From the NCBI GenBank assembly GCA_019925095.2, contig CM034407.1, forward strand, positions 1,342,210 to 1,406,209: a stretch of 64,000 nucleotides of DNA. The letters are read 5' to 3'. Positions 1-11,900 of the stretch are shown here, in pieces (the first letter of the stretch is position 1; each line of letters starts with the position of its first letter). This stretch comes from Dendrolimus kikuchii (lineage: Eukaryota > Arthropoda > Insecta > Lepidoptera > Lasiocampidae). The notes beneath the pieces are model-generated. The model saw only the letters and a program-made list of their open reading frames with translations. It made no database searches and was not told the origin of the DNA. Position numbers and translations under genes: made by a program.

Positions 1-3000
1 GAGTTGTCTATTTGACACAGTTGTCTCACGGCCATCAGGTAATCTAATATAAGAATAGGATGGGTTCGCTTCTAAAAGTTCCACTTCTTCCACATCCGTG
101 TCGTATTTAGAGCGTTTATTATTGTTTTTCATCAATATTGGACCCGGCTCTAGGAGCCATGTCGGCAAGGACCCCCCGTTTGCTGTCCGACGTGGATGAT
201 TAAAGAATCTCTCGTGAGGAGTTGCGTTAGTGGAAGTACATAACAGGGATCGAATTGAATGTAGGGCAGATGGCAGGACTTCTTCCCAGTAAATGGGATC
301 AAGGTCTCTTGAACGGAGATATAATTTTATAGTTCTCCATAGCGTTCCATTGAGGCGCTCTATTTGCCCATTTCCTTGAGGATTATAAGGTGTCGTTCTA
401 CTGCATGCAACTCCATTCGATAACAGAAAACGTCGTAGTTCGTCTGACATGAACGCTGTTCCTCGATCTGTGTGGATATATTGTGGAGCGCCATATGTAG
501 AAAATAAGTCAGTAAAACATCTTATTACAGTGCTTGCACAAAGGTCCTTACATGGATAAGCAAATGGAAAACGTGAATATTCATCTATAATTGTCAGAAT
601 ATAGCGATTACTTGTTTTAGTAGGTAATGGTCCTTTAAAATCGATATTAAGTCTCTCCCATGGCGCTAAAGCCTTTATGAGTTTTCCTTGGATTTTTAAA
701 AATCTAGGTTTTACTTCAGCGCATACACGACAGCTTGAAGTTATTACCCTAATGTCGTTAGTTGTATATGGTAGGTTCTTGGATCGTATCCAATGTGCCA
801 TCCGAACGATACCGGGATGTCCCATTATATCATGCAATTCTTTCAACCTGCCTTTTGTGTTTATGTTCGAACAGACGCGTGATAAGGCATCAGCTGTAGT
901 ATTCTCCTTACCTGGGCGATAAATAATGTCATATTTAAAACTCGATAATTCTAGACGCCATCTCTCAATCTTCTCATTTTTTATTTTACTTTTAAGACTT
1001 TGTTGGAACATAAAAGAGACGGATCTTTGGTCAGTTATTAGAAGAAAGCGTCGTCCGATAAGATAGTGGCGCCATTTTCTTAAAGCTTCAACTATAGCGC
1101 TAGCTTCTTTTTCAATCGAAGAATGACGACGTTCAGCATCACATAAAGATCTAGAGAAGAAAGCTACTGGTCGGTCATTTTGTGACAAAGACGCCGCTAT
1201 AGAGTGTTCCGAAGCATCCGTTTCAACAGTAAATGTCTCATTTGGATCAATCACCGTTAGTGCTGATCTCTTTATATCCAGTTTTAATTTTTGAAAACAG
1301 TCAATCGCATTTTTGTTAAGGGGAAATTCAGATATATTCGTAAGAGAGCTGATCTTTTCAGAAAAGTTTCTGATCCATTTAGCGTAGTGGGCGAACATAC
1401 CAAGAGCTCTTTTAAGAGATCGAGTATCAGTTGGAATAGGTAGATTCATTAGAGGACTGAGTCGATCTTCATCTGGCTGAATAGTGTTATTTTCGATTTT
1501 GTAACCTAGTAATTTAATAGAATGCTGCTTATACACACATTTTCTTTCATTTAGTGTAAGATTATATTTTATGACCGCTTCCTTGAACTGTTTCAGGTTT
1601 TGATCATGTTCTTCATCTGTTTTTCCACAAATAGTGACGTCATCAAGGTACGCGTATGTACCGTTTAGCTTTTCTTTAGCTATAATGTAATGTAAAGTTC
1701 TTTGAAAGGCTGCAACTCCATTAGTTACACCAAAAGGTATACGAGTAAATTGATATAGGTTTCCACAAGCCTCAAAAGCAGTATAGATTCTCTCATTTTT
1801 CAAAATAGGTACTTGATGATAAGCACTTCGCAAGTCAATTTGACTAAAAACGTTATTTTCAGCAACTTTTGACACAATTGACTCAATGTTGGGCAAGGGA
1901 TAAGCATCCAATTCAGTAAATCTATTTATAGTCTGAGAGTAATCTATAACAAGACGCTTGCGATGCGTCTGGCCTCCAGTAACTAGAACTTGAGCTCGCC
2001 ATGGTGAATTGCTCAGTTCAATAACTCCGTCTCTTAGAAGTTTGCCAATTTCTTCTCGTATAAATATAATATCATCTTCACAATGTTTTCTAGATTTGAT
2101 TGCAATAGGTTTTACGCCACTTGTGAGATTCGTGAATAACGAAACTTCAGGTACCGCCGCCGCCATAACGTTGCATATCTTAAGGGGTTCCTTTGGACCC
2201 CCGAAGTTAAGTTCAAGAGCTGAGTGACAACCTAAGATATCATGGCCGATAATAATATCTGCGCAGAGAGAGTCAAGTACAAAGAGCGGTTTTTTGTTAT
2301 AATTGTGCTTGTCTATTTGGAGAGTTACATAACATACTCCGTTTACGGAAGAAATGTTATTTTTAGAAGCTAATGTTACATTTTCTTTCCAAGGATAGCA
2401 TCTCAAGTGTAACAAATTAGCAAAATTCTTATCAATAAAGCTAGTAGAGCTTCCGCTATCAATCAGAGCATCAGCTTTATAATTATTAACGAATACGGAA
2501 ATCGTAGCTTTCCGTAAACTAGCAGGAGACGCAGCTAGAATAGCTCCAAGTTTTTGAAGTTCTATTTCGGCCATAGAGTTGCTCGTAGACTCGATTGCAG
2601 AGCTCTCACTCCTACAGACTTTGGCAAAATGACCTTTCTTACCACAGTTTTGACAAACTGCTCGAAAAGCTGGACAGTTAACCCTTTGATGAACATTGCC
2701 ACCACAAAAGAAACATCGTCTGCGAGATTTAGACGCAGCTAAGTTCGTGGAGTTTTCCATTTCATTGTCTACACAATGGAACTCCAAGGAAGGTTTAGTA
2801 CTAAAATCTTTGGAGTCGTTTTTCGCCATTTCAAGGGACATGGCTTGATTTGTTGCTTCCTCTAGAGTTATTTCAAGGTTTTCTAGTAACCGCTGTCGAA
2901 TTTCTTGAGAGAAGAGACCAGCTATCAGAGCGTCTCGTATATATTCTTTTTTGTGCTGTTCCGCATCAACTGCACTGAAGATGCAATCGTGTGCCAGTTG

Positions 3001-3342
3001 TTGCAACGTATATATATACTCAACGACAGTTTGTCCAGGTTTCTGTTTAGTCGACATGAGGATATACCTAGCATGGACTTCATTCTTTGGCTTTAAATAG
3101 AGTTTATCCAACATTTTTATCGCGGAGGAGTAGTCTTTCGCCTCCCGTATGTGTGCGTATAATTTAGCAGATATGTTATTGACTAATACTTTTAGTTTGA
3201 CGTGTTCAGAGATTTCGGAAGCATTTTCGTCAATATAGTTTGAGAGAGTTACCTTCCAGTGCTGGTAATTTACATCAGCCGCCGGTGAGATTGGATCTAT
3301 TTCGAGTTTGTCCGGACGTAATAAGCGTGCTTTAGATTCCAT
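1..3342 (-). CDS. Ty3/gypsy retrotransposon Gag-Pol, open to window edge (partial)
   Basis: The minus strand from the ATG at 3342-3340 is open for all 1114 codons to base 1, so the C-terminus lies outside the window. Domain order is Gag, two CCHC zinc knuckles (about residues 209-240), aspartic protease (LIDSGSS, near 291), reverse transcriptase (YLDD, 565-568), RNase H (TDAS, near 706), and integrase. The integrase has an HHCC-like zinc region, then NIDF, HTDRG (D959) and GNGQIER (E near 994). Protease-RT-RNase H-integrase order is the Ty3/gypsy (Metaviridae) layout. I see no stop or frameshift, so this copy may be young. It lies antisense to the ABCA gene, and its start codon is only 325 bp from an ABCA exon. 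I could not identify an LTR or primer-binding site in that gap. Confidence 0.9.
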   Translation of the reverse strand, partial: MESKARLLRPDKLEIDPISPAADVNYQHWKVTLSNYIDENASEISEHVKLKVLVNNISAKLYAHIREAKDYSSAIKMLDKLYLKPKNEVHARYILMSTKQKPGQTVVEYIYTLQQLAHDCIFSAVDAEQHKKEYIRDALIAGLFSQEIRQRLLENLEITLEEATNQAMSLEMAKNDSKDFSTKPSLEFHCVDNEMENSTNLAASKSRRRCFFCGGNVHQRVNCPAFRAVCQNCGKKGHFAKVCRSESSAIESTSNSMAEIELQKLGAILAASPASLRKATISVFVNNYKADALIDSGSSTSFIDKNFANLLHLRCYPWKENVTLASKNNISSVNGVCYVTLQIDKHNYNKKPLFVLDSLCADIIIGHDILGCHSALELNFGGPKEPLKICNVMAAAVPEVSLFTNLTSGVKPIAIKSRKHCEDDIIFIREEIGKLLRDGVIELSNSPWRAQVLVTGGQTHRKRLVIDYSQTINRFTELDAYPLPNIESIVSKVAENNVFSQIDLRSAYHQVPILKNERIYTAFEACGNLYQFTRIPFGVTNGVAAFQRTLHYIIAKEKLNGTYAYLDDVTICGKTDEEHDQNLKQFKEAVIKYNLTLNERKCVYKQHSIKLLGYKIENNTIQPDEDRLSPLMNLPIPTDTRSLKRALGMFAHYAKWIRNFSEKISSLTNISEFPLNKNAIDCFQKLKLDIKRSALTVIDPNETFTVETDASEHSIAASLSQNDRPVAFFSRSLCDAERRHSSIEKEASAIVEALRKWRHYLIGRRFLLITDQRSVSFMFQQSLKSKIKNEKIERWRLELSSFKYDIIYRPGKENTTADALSRVCSNINTKGRLKELHDIMGHPGIVRMAHWIRSKNLPYTTNDIRVITSSCRVCAEVKPRFLKIQGKLIKALAPWERLNIDFKGPLPTKTSNRYILTIIDEYSRFPFAYPCKDLCASTVIRCFTDLFSTYGAPQYIHTDRGTAFMSDELRRFLLSNGVACSRTTPYNPQGNGQIERLNGTLWRTIKLYLRSRDLDPIYWEEVLPSALHSIRSLLCTSTNATPHERFFNHPRRTANGGSLPTWLLEPGPILMKNNNKRSKYDTDVEEVELLEANPSYSYIRLPDGRETTVSNRQL

Positions 3343-3666
3343 CGTATAGTTTTATTGATTAGAATAAATTGACATAAAGGAAAGACAAAACCAATTTAAT
3401 ATTTGGTTTTATTCTAATCAAAATTATAGAAGGAATAATGTCAAAATATTTCTTTTACAAGTTGACACCTTCAAATTAGTACCGACATATTAAGAAGGAT
3501 TTACACCACAGTCGGAATGTTGAAATTTAATGCAATAACATTAGATCTAAAATAAAATCAACTTTGACATTTGAAGATCTTGTAACTGCCCTAATGCGGC
3601 CGCATTCGGGCGCTGTCGCCGTGCATATGCACACTTTACTATTTTATATTTTTCTATTGAAATCAG

Positions 3667-3847
3667 GTATCAGCACGTAGCAGACGCTGGCGTATCCGCC
3701 TTGGTGGTGATAGCATACGGATTGATAAGCGCCGGATCAGCTATATACCTTGTCAGTGCTAGACGGCGGCAAGAGAAGCGGCTGCAAATGCTTTGTGGAG
3801 TCAGCCCCACCCTCTACTGGGGGACAGCACTCACTTGGGATATGATG
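3667..3847 (+). CDS. ABCA exon a: transmembrane segment and GVSP loop
   Basis: The exon starts after AG at 3665-3666 with the third base of a split codon and ends before GTAAAA, in phase 0. It encodes a hydrophobic helix ([19 protein letters not shown]), a basic stretch, and [10 protein letters not shown]. The last resembles the conserved CGVSPxxYW segment of ABCA second membrane domains. At least one upstream exon must exist outside the window, because the first codon is split. Confidence 0.88.
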
Positions 3848-6710
3848 GTAAAACATCGTTACATTTATACTTCTTTCTTTTCTTTCACCATATACCACCA
3901 TATTACTTGGGGTCGGCACAATATGTCTTTTCCTTCCGCACTCTTCTATTCTGACATACCTCTTCTGTCACACCGCATATCATCATATCATTCTTCACAC
4001 AATCACACATCCATCTTTTTTTTGGTCTACCTGTAAATTTGTACCCATCCATCTTGTAGTTTAATATTCTTCTTGTCACGTGACTTTCATCCCTCCTCAT
4101 TATATGCCCTTACCAACTTAATCTTTATTACATTCGTTACATTTATACCATAGAAGAAAAATACTACAAATGTAACAATCACAAACTTCGTTCGCGTTGT
4201 CTTGATGATGACCTATTTAGTAGTGAATTACAACGCGACCATACCGCCACGTTTTTGATTATCCTCGTCTATCTATAATAAATATTATATTAATACCTTA
4301 GATCATATAAACGTCTAGATCACGCATTAATTGCACAAAAACGGCCCAAAAACAGTGCACCAAAATTGGTGCACTGGCTTCAGTGGCTTCCCACGCCTGT
4401 TAGTGTCGTTTCGATTACTTTACTGGTTAGAGCTCTCGCAAAGAAAATCATTATGCCGGCCTGCGCTATTCAAATGTGTCCGAACTATTTTAAAACGGGA
4501 AAGGATAAGGATGAGATGTCATTTAATCGGAAAACTTAACACTTTTCTCATGATTTCTTTGTAAAAACGTGAAATTTAATTTCGACATTTTCAAGGTTAT
4601 CGAATTGATTGATGTTGTCAGGTGAGAAGTGTGACTTATTTTCTAAAATTTGGGGATTTTTGTTACGATTTTTTTTATTTATGAAATATGAATAATTGAA
4701 AAAATCTATAGAAAACAGACATGTAATGTTTGTGTATCGGGTTTTCTTAAACTAGTTTATATTACGTTTTAGACTTCCTACGGATCCAATTGTAGCATAT
4801 TGTTGGACAAAGAGATGGATTTTGAAAGAAAAAATTTTAAATCATTTTCGGACATATTTTTACACTATGTTTTTTATATTTTCTTATCAACAGCACAGTT
4901 GTATTGAAATAAAGTACCTAAAATAATTACATATGATCGTGACCGTTAAGATGTAAGTTGTGTGAAGGATAATTAGAAAATTTATGAATACTTAACAACC
5001 ATATAAAATTATTTCTAATCTAACCTTAGCGCTTTGAACAATATAAACTGTTTAATGTAACCTTATGACGTTTGACTTAGAATTGACAGAATGCGTGCTG
5101 CAAATATCGTCAAAGAGGATGTAAAAAAAAACTGAATATCGTTTAAAGCAGATGCTTCGATCGGAGTTATCTGTACTAATATTATAAAGAGGTAAAGTTT
5201 GTAAGTTTGTGACGTTGTAGGGAATAATCTCGGGATCTATTAAACCGATTTTAAAAATTCTTTTACTGTTCGAAAGCTATGTTAACACGGAGTGTCATAG
5301 GCTATATAACATGACGCTTTATACCACGGGAGCGGGACAGACCGCGGGTGAATCCGCGCCGGGCCGCTAGTAATATTATAGATAACTCTTTATTGTCATA
5401 ATTAAGATATTAATTTTTTCTATATTCTGTTAGCTGCATCTCCATTAATTCCTAATAAAGAAATAATTTAATATATTAATATGATAAAAAACAAATTTTA
5501 GTTTATAAAATAATCAAACTAAACAAGTTTGAACAATAAAAACTTTTGGATATGAATATTTTTATTTTTATAATAGCCCTTTTCAAGTGGCTTAGTTGCT
5601 CTTAAGTCCCTGCATTAAACTATCCCGTGTACCTACCCCGTAGTTCCTACTACTGATATAAACTTTGGATTACACATGAAGCCTACTACCCAATATAAAC
5701 CTATGGAATCGTTCCAAATCTACTATTACAAATGATTTCACTGACTTTTAGCGCAGGATAATCTTTGGGTTATAAATAGTCATCTAATAGCCTTCGTGAA
5801 CATGATGTGTAACACAAAAACAATTTGCCATTATGAATAGTTTTTTTAGAATTATTACATTAGTATTGGTAATTAACATACATACATAACTTCACGCCAG
5901 TTCCCTTGCGGGGTAGGCACGAACAACAGAGCGCCATTTAGGCTTATTCTTACACACCTCACTTGCTTCTTTGACATTCATAACTCTTGTCATGCACGCT
6001 CGTCTGTTCTTAAGGCTCCTGACATCACCCTCCGCTAGTACACGATCAATTTGATCATGGAAGGTGTGTCGTGGCCTTTCACGACTTCTGCATCCATCCT
6101 CTTTTGCATTGTATATCTGTTTAGTCATTCTTTCATCATGCATTCTTTCCACATGCCCGAACCACCGGAGCATTCCTTTCCTTACCTTCACCCCGACACT
6201 CTCTTGTGCTAAAATGTGTTATGAACTCATTTGTGCATGTATTTTTTTATGGTTCGTAATATTAAATTATATCACATAAAGCGATTAACTCATAACGATC
6301 ATTTAAACTTTTCACTTACATAAAAAAAGATTTAATTATAAAAATGGGGTAATATTTTTTTCCTGATATCCCGAAAACGCAGAGTGAATTTAGCAACGCT
6401 TCGCGTTTTTGATGCCGTTTTTGGCGGTGTTGGAACCCGCGCCCTTTGAGTGTAGGACGCGTGCGCTAGCCACGCTACCACAACTTTTACATTAATTTAT
6501 TAAAGATAGATAGATAACTCATTATTGTACACCAATACAAACATGAACTTAAAGACTAAAATGATATCTAGTTATGTACAGAGGGCGGTCTTGTCGCTAA
6601 AAAGCGATCTCTCCCAGACAACCCCAGGAATGAATTGATGTGATAATGGCGATGGTGGTATACGTAACATATAGTATGAACTACTTACATTTTAATAATA
6701 AATACATAAA

Positions 6711-6763
<53 letters not shown>

Positions 6764-8862
6764 GAAATTTTATATATTACATAGATATATACTTAATATA
6801 CATACCATACAAATACATATCTACAAAATATATAAATGTTTATAAGTGAATTTAAATATCATTCCAACGACAGGTAGTATTTTTTGATCATAGTTTTAAA
6901 TATCGCTAGCGATTTTGCTTGTCTGATTGTAACAGGAAGCGCGTTCCAGAGCTGTATAGCCTATAGTATATACAGTAATAAATTAAAGTAATAAATTTAT
7001 TGCAACAACTATTTATGCAACCTTTTTTGTCAACCCTACTGACCATCGACGCGTGACGTCATGAGGCCATCGGCAAACCTTCTGCGCACGGGTGGTAGGA
7101 AACAGCTATTAATCGCCGTTTCTTTTTCCACCTGACACTAAGACTATTTTTGTGTTTATGGCTTGACAACTAGGCCTTTAAGCCAGGCGCAATTGTATTG
7201 TAAGCTACAATCGACGCCGTATAACGGAGTTCTTGTGAAAACTCGACCTTTGACTATACAGTTCACATTTCTTACAAAAACACATAATTACTACTCAAAA
7301 ACTATCAATATCCTACAACTATTGTTCATTTTAGAGAAATTTTACACATTTTTAGAAAATAAAACTGCACAGCACAACGTCTCCTTTCAGTTCCCGCCAA
7401 AAACTCCACTGGCGTTTGAGGTCTGACACGCAAGACTACAGAATAAACAGCCAAAAATGTCGTTTCGTTTCACGTAAGAAAGGCCAATGTAATCTGATGC
7501 CTATTTAACAGAGATGATATTTTAATTTTTTATTCATTTCTTGGTTGCAAATATGACCAAAGTTATCTTTGGTCTTTTTAACATTTGGATATAATAGTAA
7601 AAATATTACTGACTTAGTACAAAATAGACCCATGTATACATTTAATATAAATAAAGCAGCAAACTAAGATTATAACACAAAAAGGGCTACTGTTAACTTT
7701 TATCATTTTAGTTCTTTAGTGAAAAATAATAATTTCTTATCGGCTTAAGTATAATGCAGCCCTTTTATCATTTATTTTTTAACTTAACTATATGAAAGGC
7801 CCGCAACAGTTACCGGCAAAAACTCAACACTAAGACTTGGTTAAAATATTTCACAGATAATGGTAATAAATATGGTGATCACGGCGGCTGTGATGCTGGC
7901 GTTCGGCTTCCCCGTGTTTGTGGCCAAGAACAACTTGCCTGCGATATGCGTGCTCTTCATATTATACGGGTGAGTAACTAGTTGAGACAATAACACAATA
8001 AACCCTTAAGACAATTATCGATATACGAAAAATCCGCAAGACTAACACTATCACTATCTCGTAATATACCAAGAAAATATACCCATTTCATATAAATCAT
8101 ACAACTCCTACATAAACAGAGTGAGACAACAACGCAATTAACGATCACGTGCACAAACGCGATCTGCACTCTCATCGCGGACACATATGTGCTAATAATG
8201 AGCTAAAGGGTTAAGTATTTGAGTGATGCCCACATGTCGAGCAGGCTAAGCTTTTGCCGGCCGACCTTCCTACGACGCAGAGGCTCTGGATTCTATTCCT
8301 GGCATGGTACATTTCGTAAACGAACTTTTATTTACTGTGGTCTGAATGTCAGGGATCAGCCCCAGAGTGTTTGTTGTACCCACAAGCTGTAACGTAATAT
8401 TAGATAAATATTTAAAAATAAATATTAAAATTTAAAATATAAATATAATATTAAAATAATAAACGCGAGCATCGCCGCGTTACCGCACTAGCTTTTAGTG
8501 GTCTAAGCAACCGGTCGCGGCGGCTCGCGGGCCGGCGTTTTGACAGCACATCGGTGCTCGGTGGGACATCTATTGGTGATAGATTTTTAGAACCACCAAC
8601 ACGTCGATAATAAAAAGTTTTGCTCTTAACTTAACATTTATTAAGATTATTTTGTTTAAATCTTCTACATATATTTAGTGTATATAACCCACGTTTAGGG
8701 TTCCTTTTCCTCTTCTCAAAATTGGACTTGGAGTTTTGTGAAAAGAAGTGGAGGACTCATTACGCAGTGCACCGGGAAGGTCACCCCTGGACTTGCAGAC
8801 GCTTCAGGGCAGTACCGCCACAAAGAATCGAAACACAGCCAAGGCGAAACTAACCCCGCTCT

Positions 8863-8917
<55 letters not shown>

Positions 8918-11900
8918 TTTAATACACGTATGCAATAGATATAAACGTATTATTATATTACCCGCTACAAAGCGTAACAAGGAACGGGCGGCCTGTCGTA
9001 AGAGGCGACAAAACAACCCACAGCCAGGTGGTAGGGCATTTGCCCGACTGGATGGCTACCACCCCTGGTCTAAAGTATGTCGCCATAACAACCTTGAGTT
9101 GTGTTCCGGCATTAGTGACCAGGTTCCAGTCTCCCTTAAGAGAGCAGCAGCACATTTGTAGCACCTTTGGTGTTGCAAATGTCCATAGGCGATGGTAACC
9201 GCTTTCCATCAAGTGGGCCGTCTGCCTGTCTGCTGATCTCCTGCAATAAAAAAACCTTGCTTAACTTGAGAATGTTTGTTTATCTGGTGATTATTATAAA
9301 TACCATAGTGAATTACCAGAGTTCCTTTCTTAGAGTTCGTTAGACATTTTTAATAAAAAAAAACTTGCTTCGGCTTCTTTATGGTTCTTAAACTTCTTAA
9401 GACCGTTCCAGTCCATTCACTAATCAACATTAAAAGAAGTGTTTTATACATTTGTTTAATATTTGACGAGTTTTTGGTGGGAACTGAAAGGAGATGTAGT
9501 GCTGTGCAGTTTTATTTTCTAAAAATGTGTAAAATTACTCTAAAATGAACAGTAGTTGTAGGTTATTGATAGTTTTTAGTAGTTATTATGTGTTTTTGTG
9601 ACAAATGTGAACTGTATAGTCAAATGTAGCCTTTCGAGTTGTCACAAGAACTCCGTTGAATGGCTTTAGTTGATAACCTACAGTTCAGCTGAGCTATAAA
9701 GGTCTAGAAACCAAGCCATAAAATCCAAAAAAATATATATATATTTGTCGCCACTCGTCAGTGAATTCTGTCAGTTTATATCTTCAAAAATCTTGACTTA
9801 AAAATGTTCCTAGCTTTCCTCCTAATTTTAGAAAATTTCTTCAGTGGAACTTAGTTTGAATAAAATCTTGAATGTGTATTACATTGGTTTTTTCAGTTTC
9901 GCCTGCGGTACCCTGATCCATCTCACTGAGAAGCTCTTCAACGACCCGAGCATGGCCAACATGATCCTCTTCTGCTCCAACTGCTTCTTTGGTCTCGCCG
10001 GTATCACTGTCCTGCTTATCCTTGACATCATTTCGGAGTCTGATGTAAGTTTGTGAGACATACATACATATATACATAACTTCACGCCAGTTCCCTTGCG
10101 GGGTAGGCACGAACAACAGAGCGCCATTCAGGCTTATTCATACACACCTCACTTGCTTCTTTGACATTCATAACTCTTGTCATGCACGCTCGTCTGTTCT
10201 TAAGGCTCCTGACATCACCTTCTGCTAGTACACGATCAATTTGATCATGGAAGGTGTGTCGTGGCCTTCCACGACTTCTGCATCCATCCACTTTTGCATT
10301 GTATAACCGTTTAGTCATTCTTTCATCATGCATTCTTTCCACATGCCCGAACTACCGGAGCATTCCTTTCCTTACCTTCAGCCCGACACTCTCTTTCAGA
10401 CCAACTCTCTTTCCTACTTCGGTATTTCGAACGCGGTCCGCGAGCGTCACTCCGCAGTTTGTGAGACAGTTTTCTGATTTATTGGTGCAGCCGCGGTGCG
10501 GAATCGATATCCATTCATATGTGTGTATTTTGTGACTCTCCTTTTATTCATTCTCTCTACATGCCCAAACCACCTTAACATTCCTTTTTCGACTCTTGTC
10601 ACTACATCCTTCTTTCAATCTACAACGTTCCCTTATCACACTGTTTCTTATCATATCACTTACATTAATTAACCTTACATATACTTCTCTTTTTTTATTG
10701 CATGAAGTCAGCAGACAGGCAGTCGGTCCACTTGATGGAAAGCGGTTACCATCGCCTATGGACATTTGCAACACCAAAGTTGCTACAAATGCGCTGTTAG
10801 AGAAGTATAAGAAATAAACTAAACTTATTACATTAAAGTGTATTTAACATTTAACAAAACATGGTGTCAGAAGATGGCTGACACAGACTTTGAAGTTCTG
10901 CTTCAACAGCAGAACAAAATGTTGAATGTAATGCAGGAACAAATGGCTCTATTGCAAACTCAAATGAAAAACATGGCGTCCGGCTCTGAAAATGTGAAAA
11001 GCACTGTTAGTATGCCCTCGCTGCCGTTAGAAGTAGACGCAGGAGATCCATTTGAAAATATGGATTTTTTTTCAACATCGTTGGGAAAATTACTATACTA
11101 CAACGGGTACGTCCAAATGGGGATCGAAAAAAGCTGAAATTAAAGCCGGGCTCCTAAATGCCATTGGCAATGCGATAATGAAAAATATTTAGATTTCCAT
11201 TTAACTGAAAATGACAAAAAGAGATGAAGATATTTTTAAAAAATGCATGAAGCCATAATTAAAAGATCCAATATCATATATTCAAGATATTTATTCAACA
11301 CGAGAAGTCAATTATCTACTGAGAACTTTGATGACTATCTGCTTATTTTGAGGAAACTAATTAAGCCTTGCAATTATGGAAATGTAAAGCAAGAAATTTT
11401 AAGACATCGTAGACTTGTTGGTATAAAAGATGGAGAGATAACTAAAGATCTCTTACGCAACGAAGACCTAAATCTAGATGATGCTATTTATATATGGCGA
11501 GGAGCTGAGAGAGCATCGGCTCAAGTAGCAGATATGCAAAAAGAAGAAATTGTGAATGAAATTAAATCAAAAAGTGTTACTTGAATACTCCAAGAAAATG
11601 GAATTTTTGTGAAGGAACTCATATATTTAAAAAAAATGTCCATAATGGGATAAACGCTGTGAAGAGTGTGGTGGAAGAAATCACTTCAAGAAAGTGTGCA
11701 AAAAAAACTATAAACGAGATAAAGGCAGATAACTCTGATGACAGTATGTTAATATTTGAAGTGAGAGCTAACAAATCTTCAGGTCATATGGAGGCGTCAT
11801 TATTATTTAAAATTGATAATAAGTGGCTTGAGACATTGTGCACTCTAGATACAGGCGCGCAAGTATATGTTATGGGAGTAGAGTATTATAAGAATATTAC

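Noticed and set aside
8738..9161. 137-codon ORF overlapping a TA repeat
   Set aside because: Half microsatellite, half family B retroposon.
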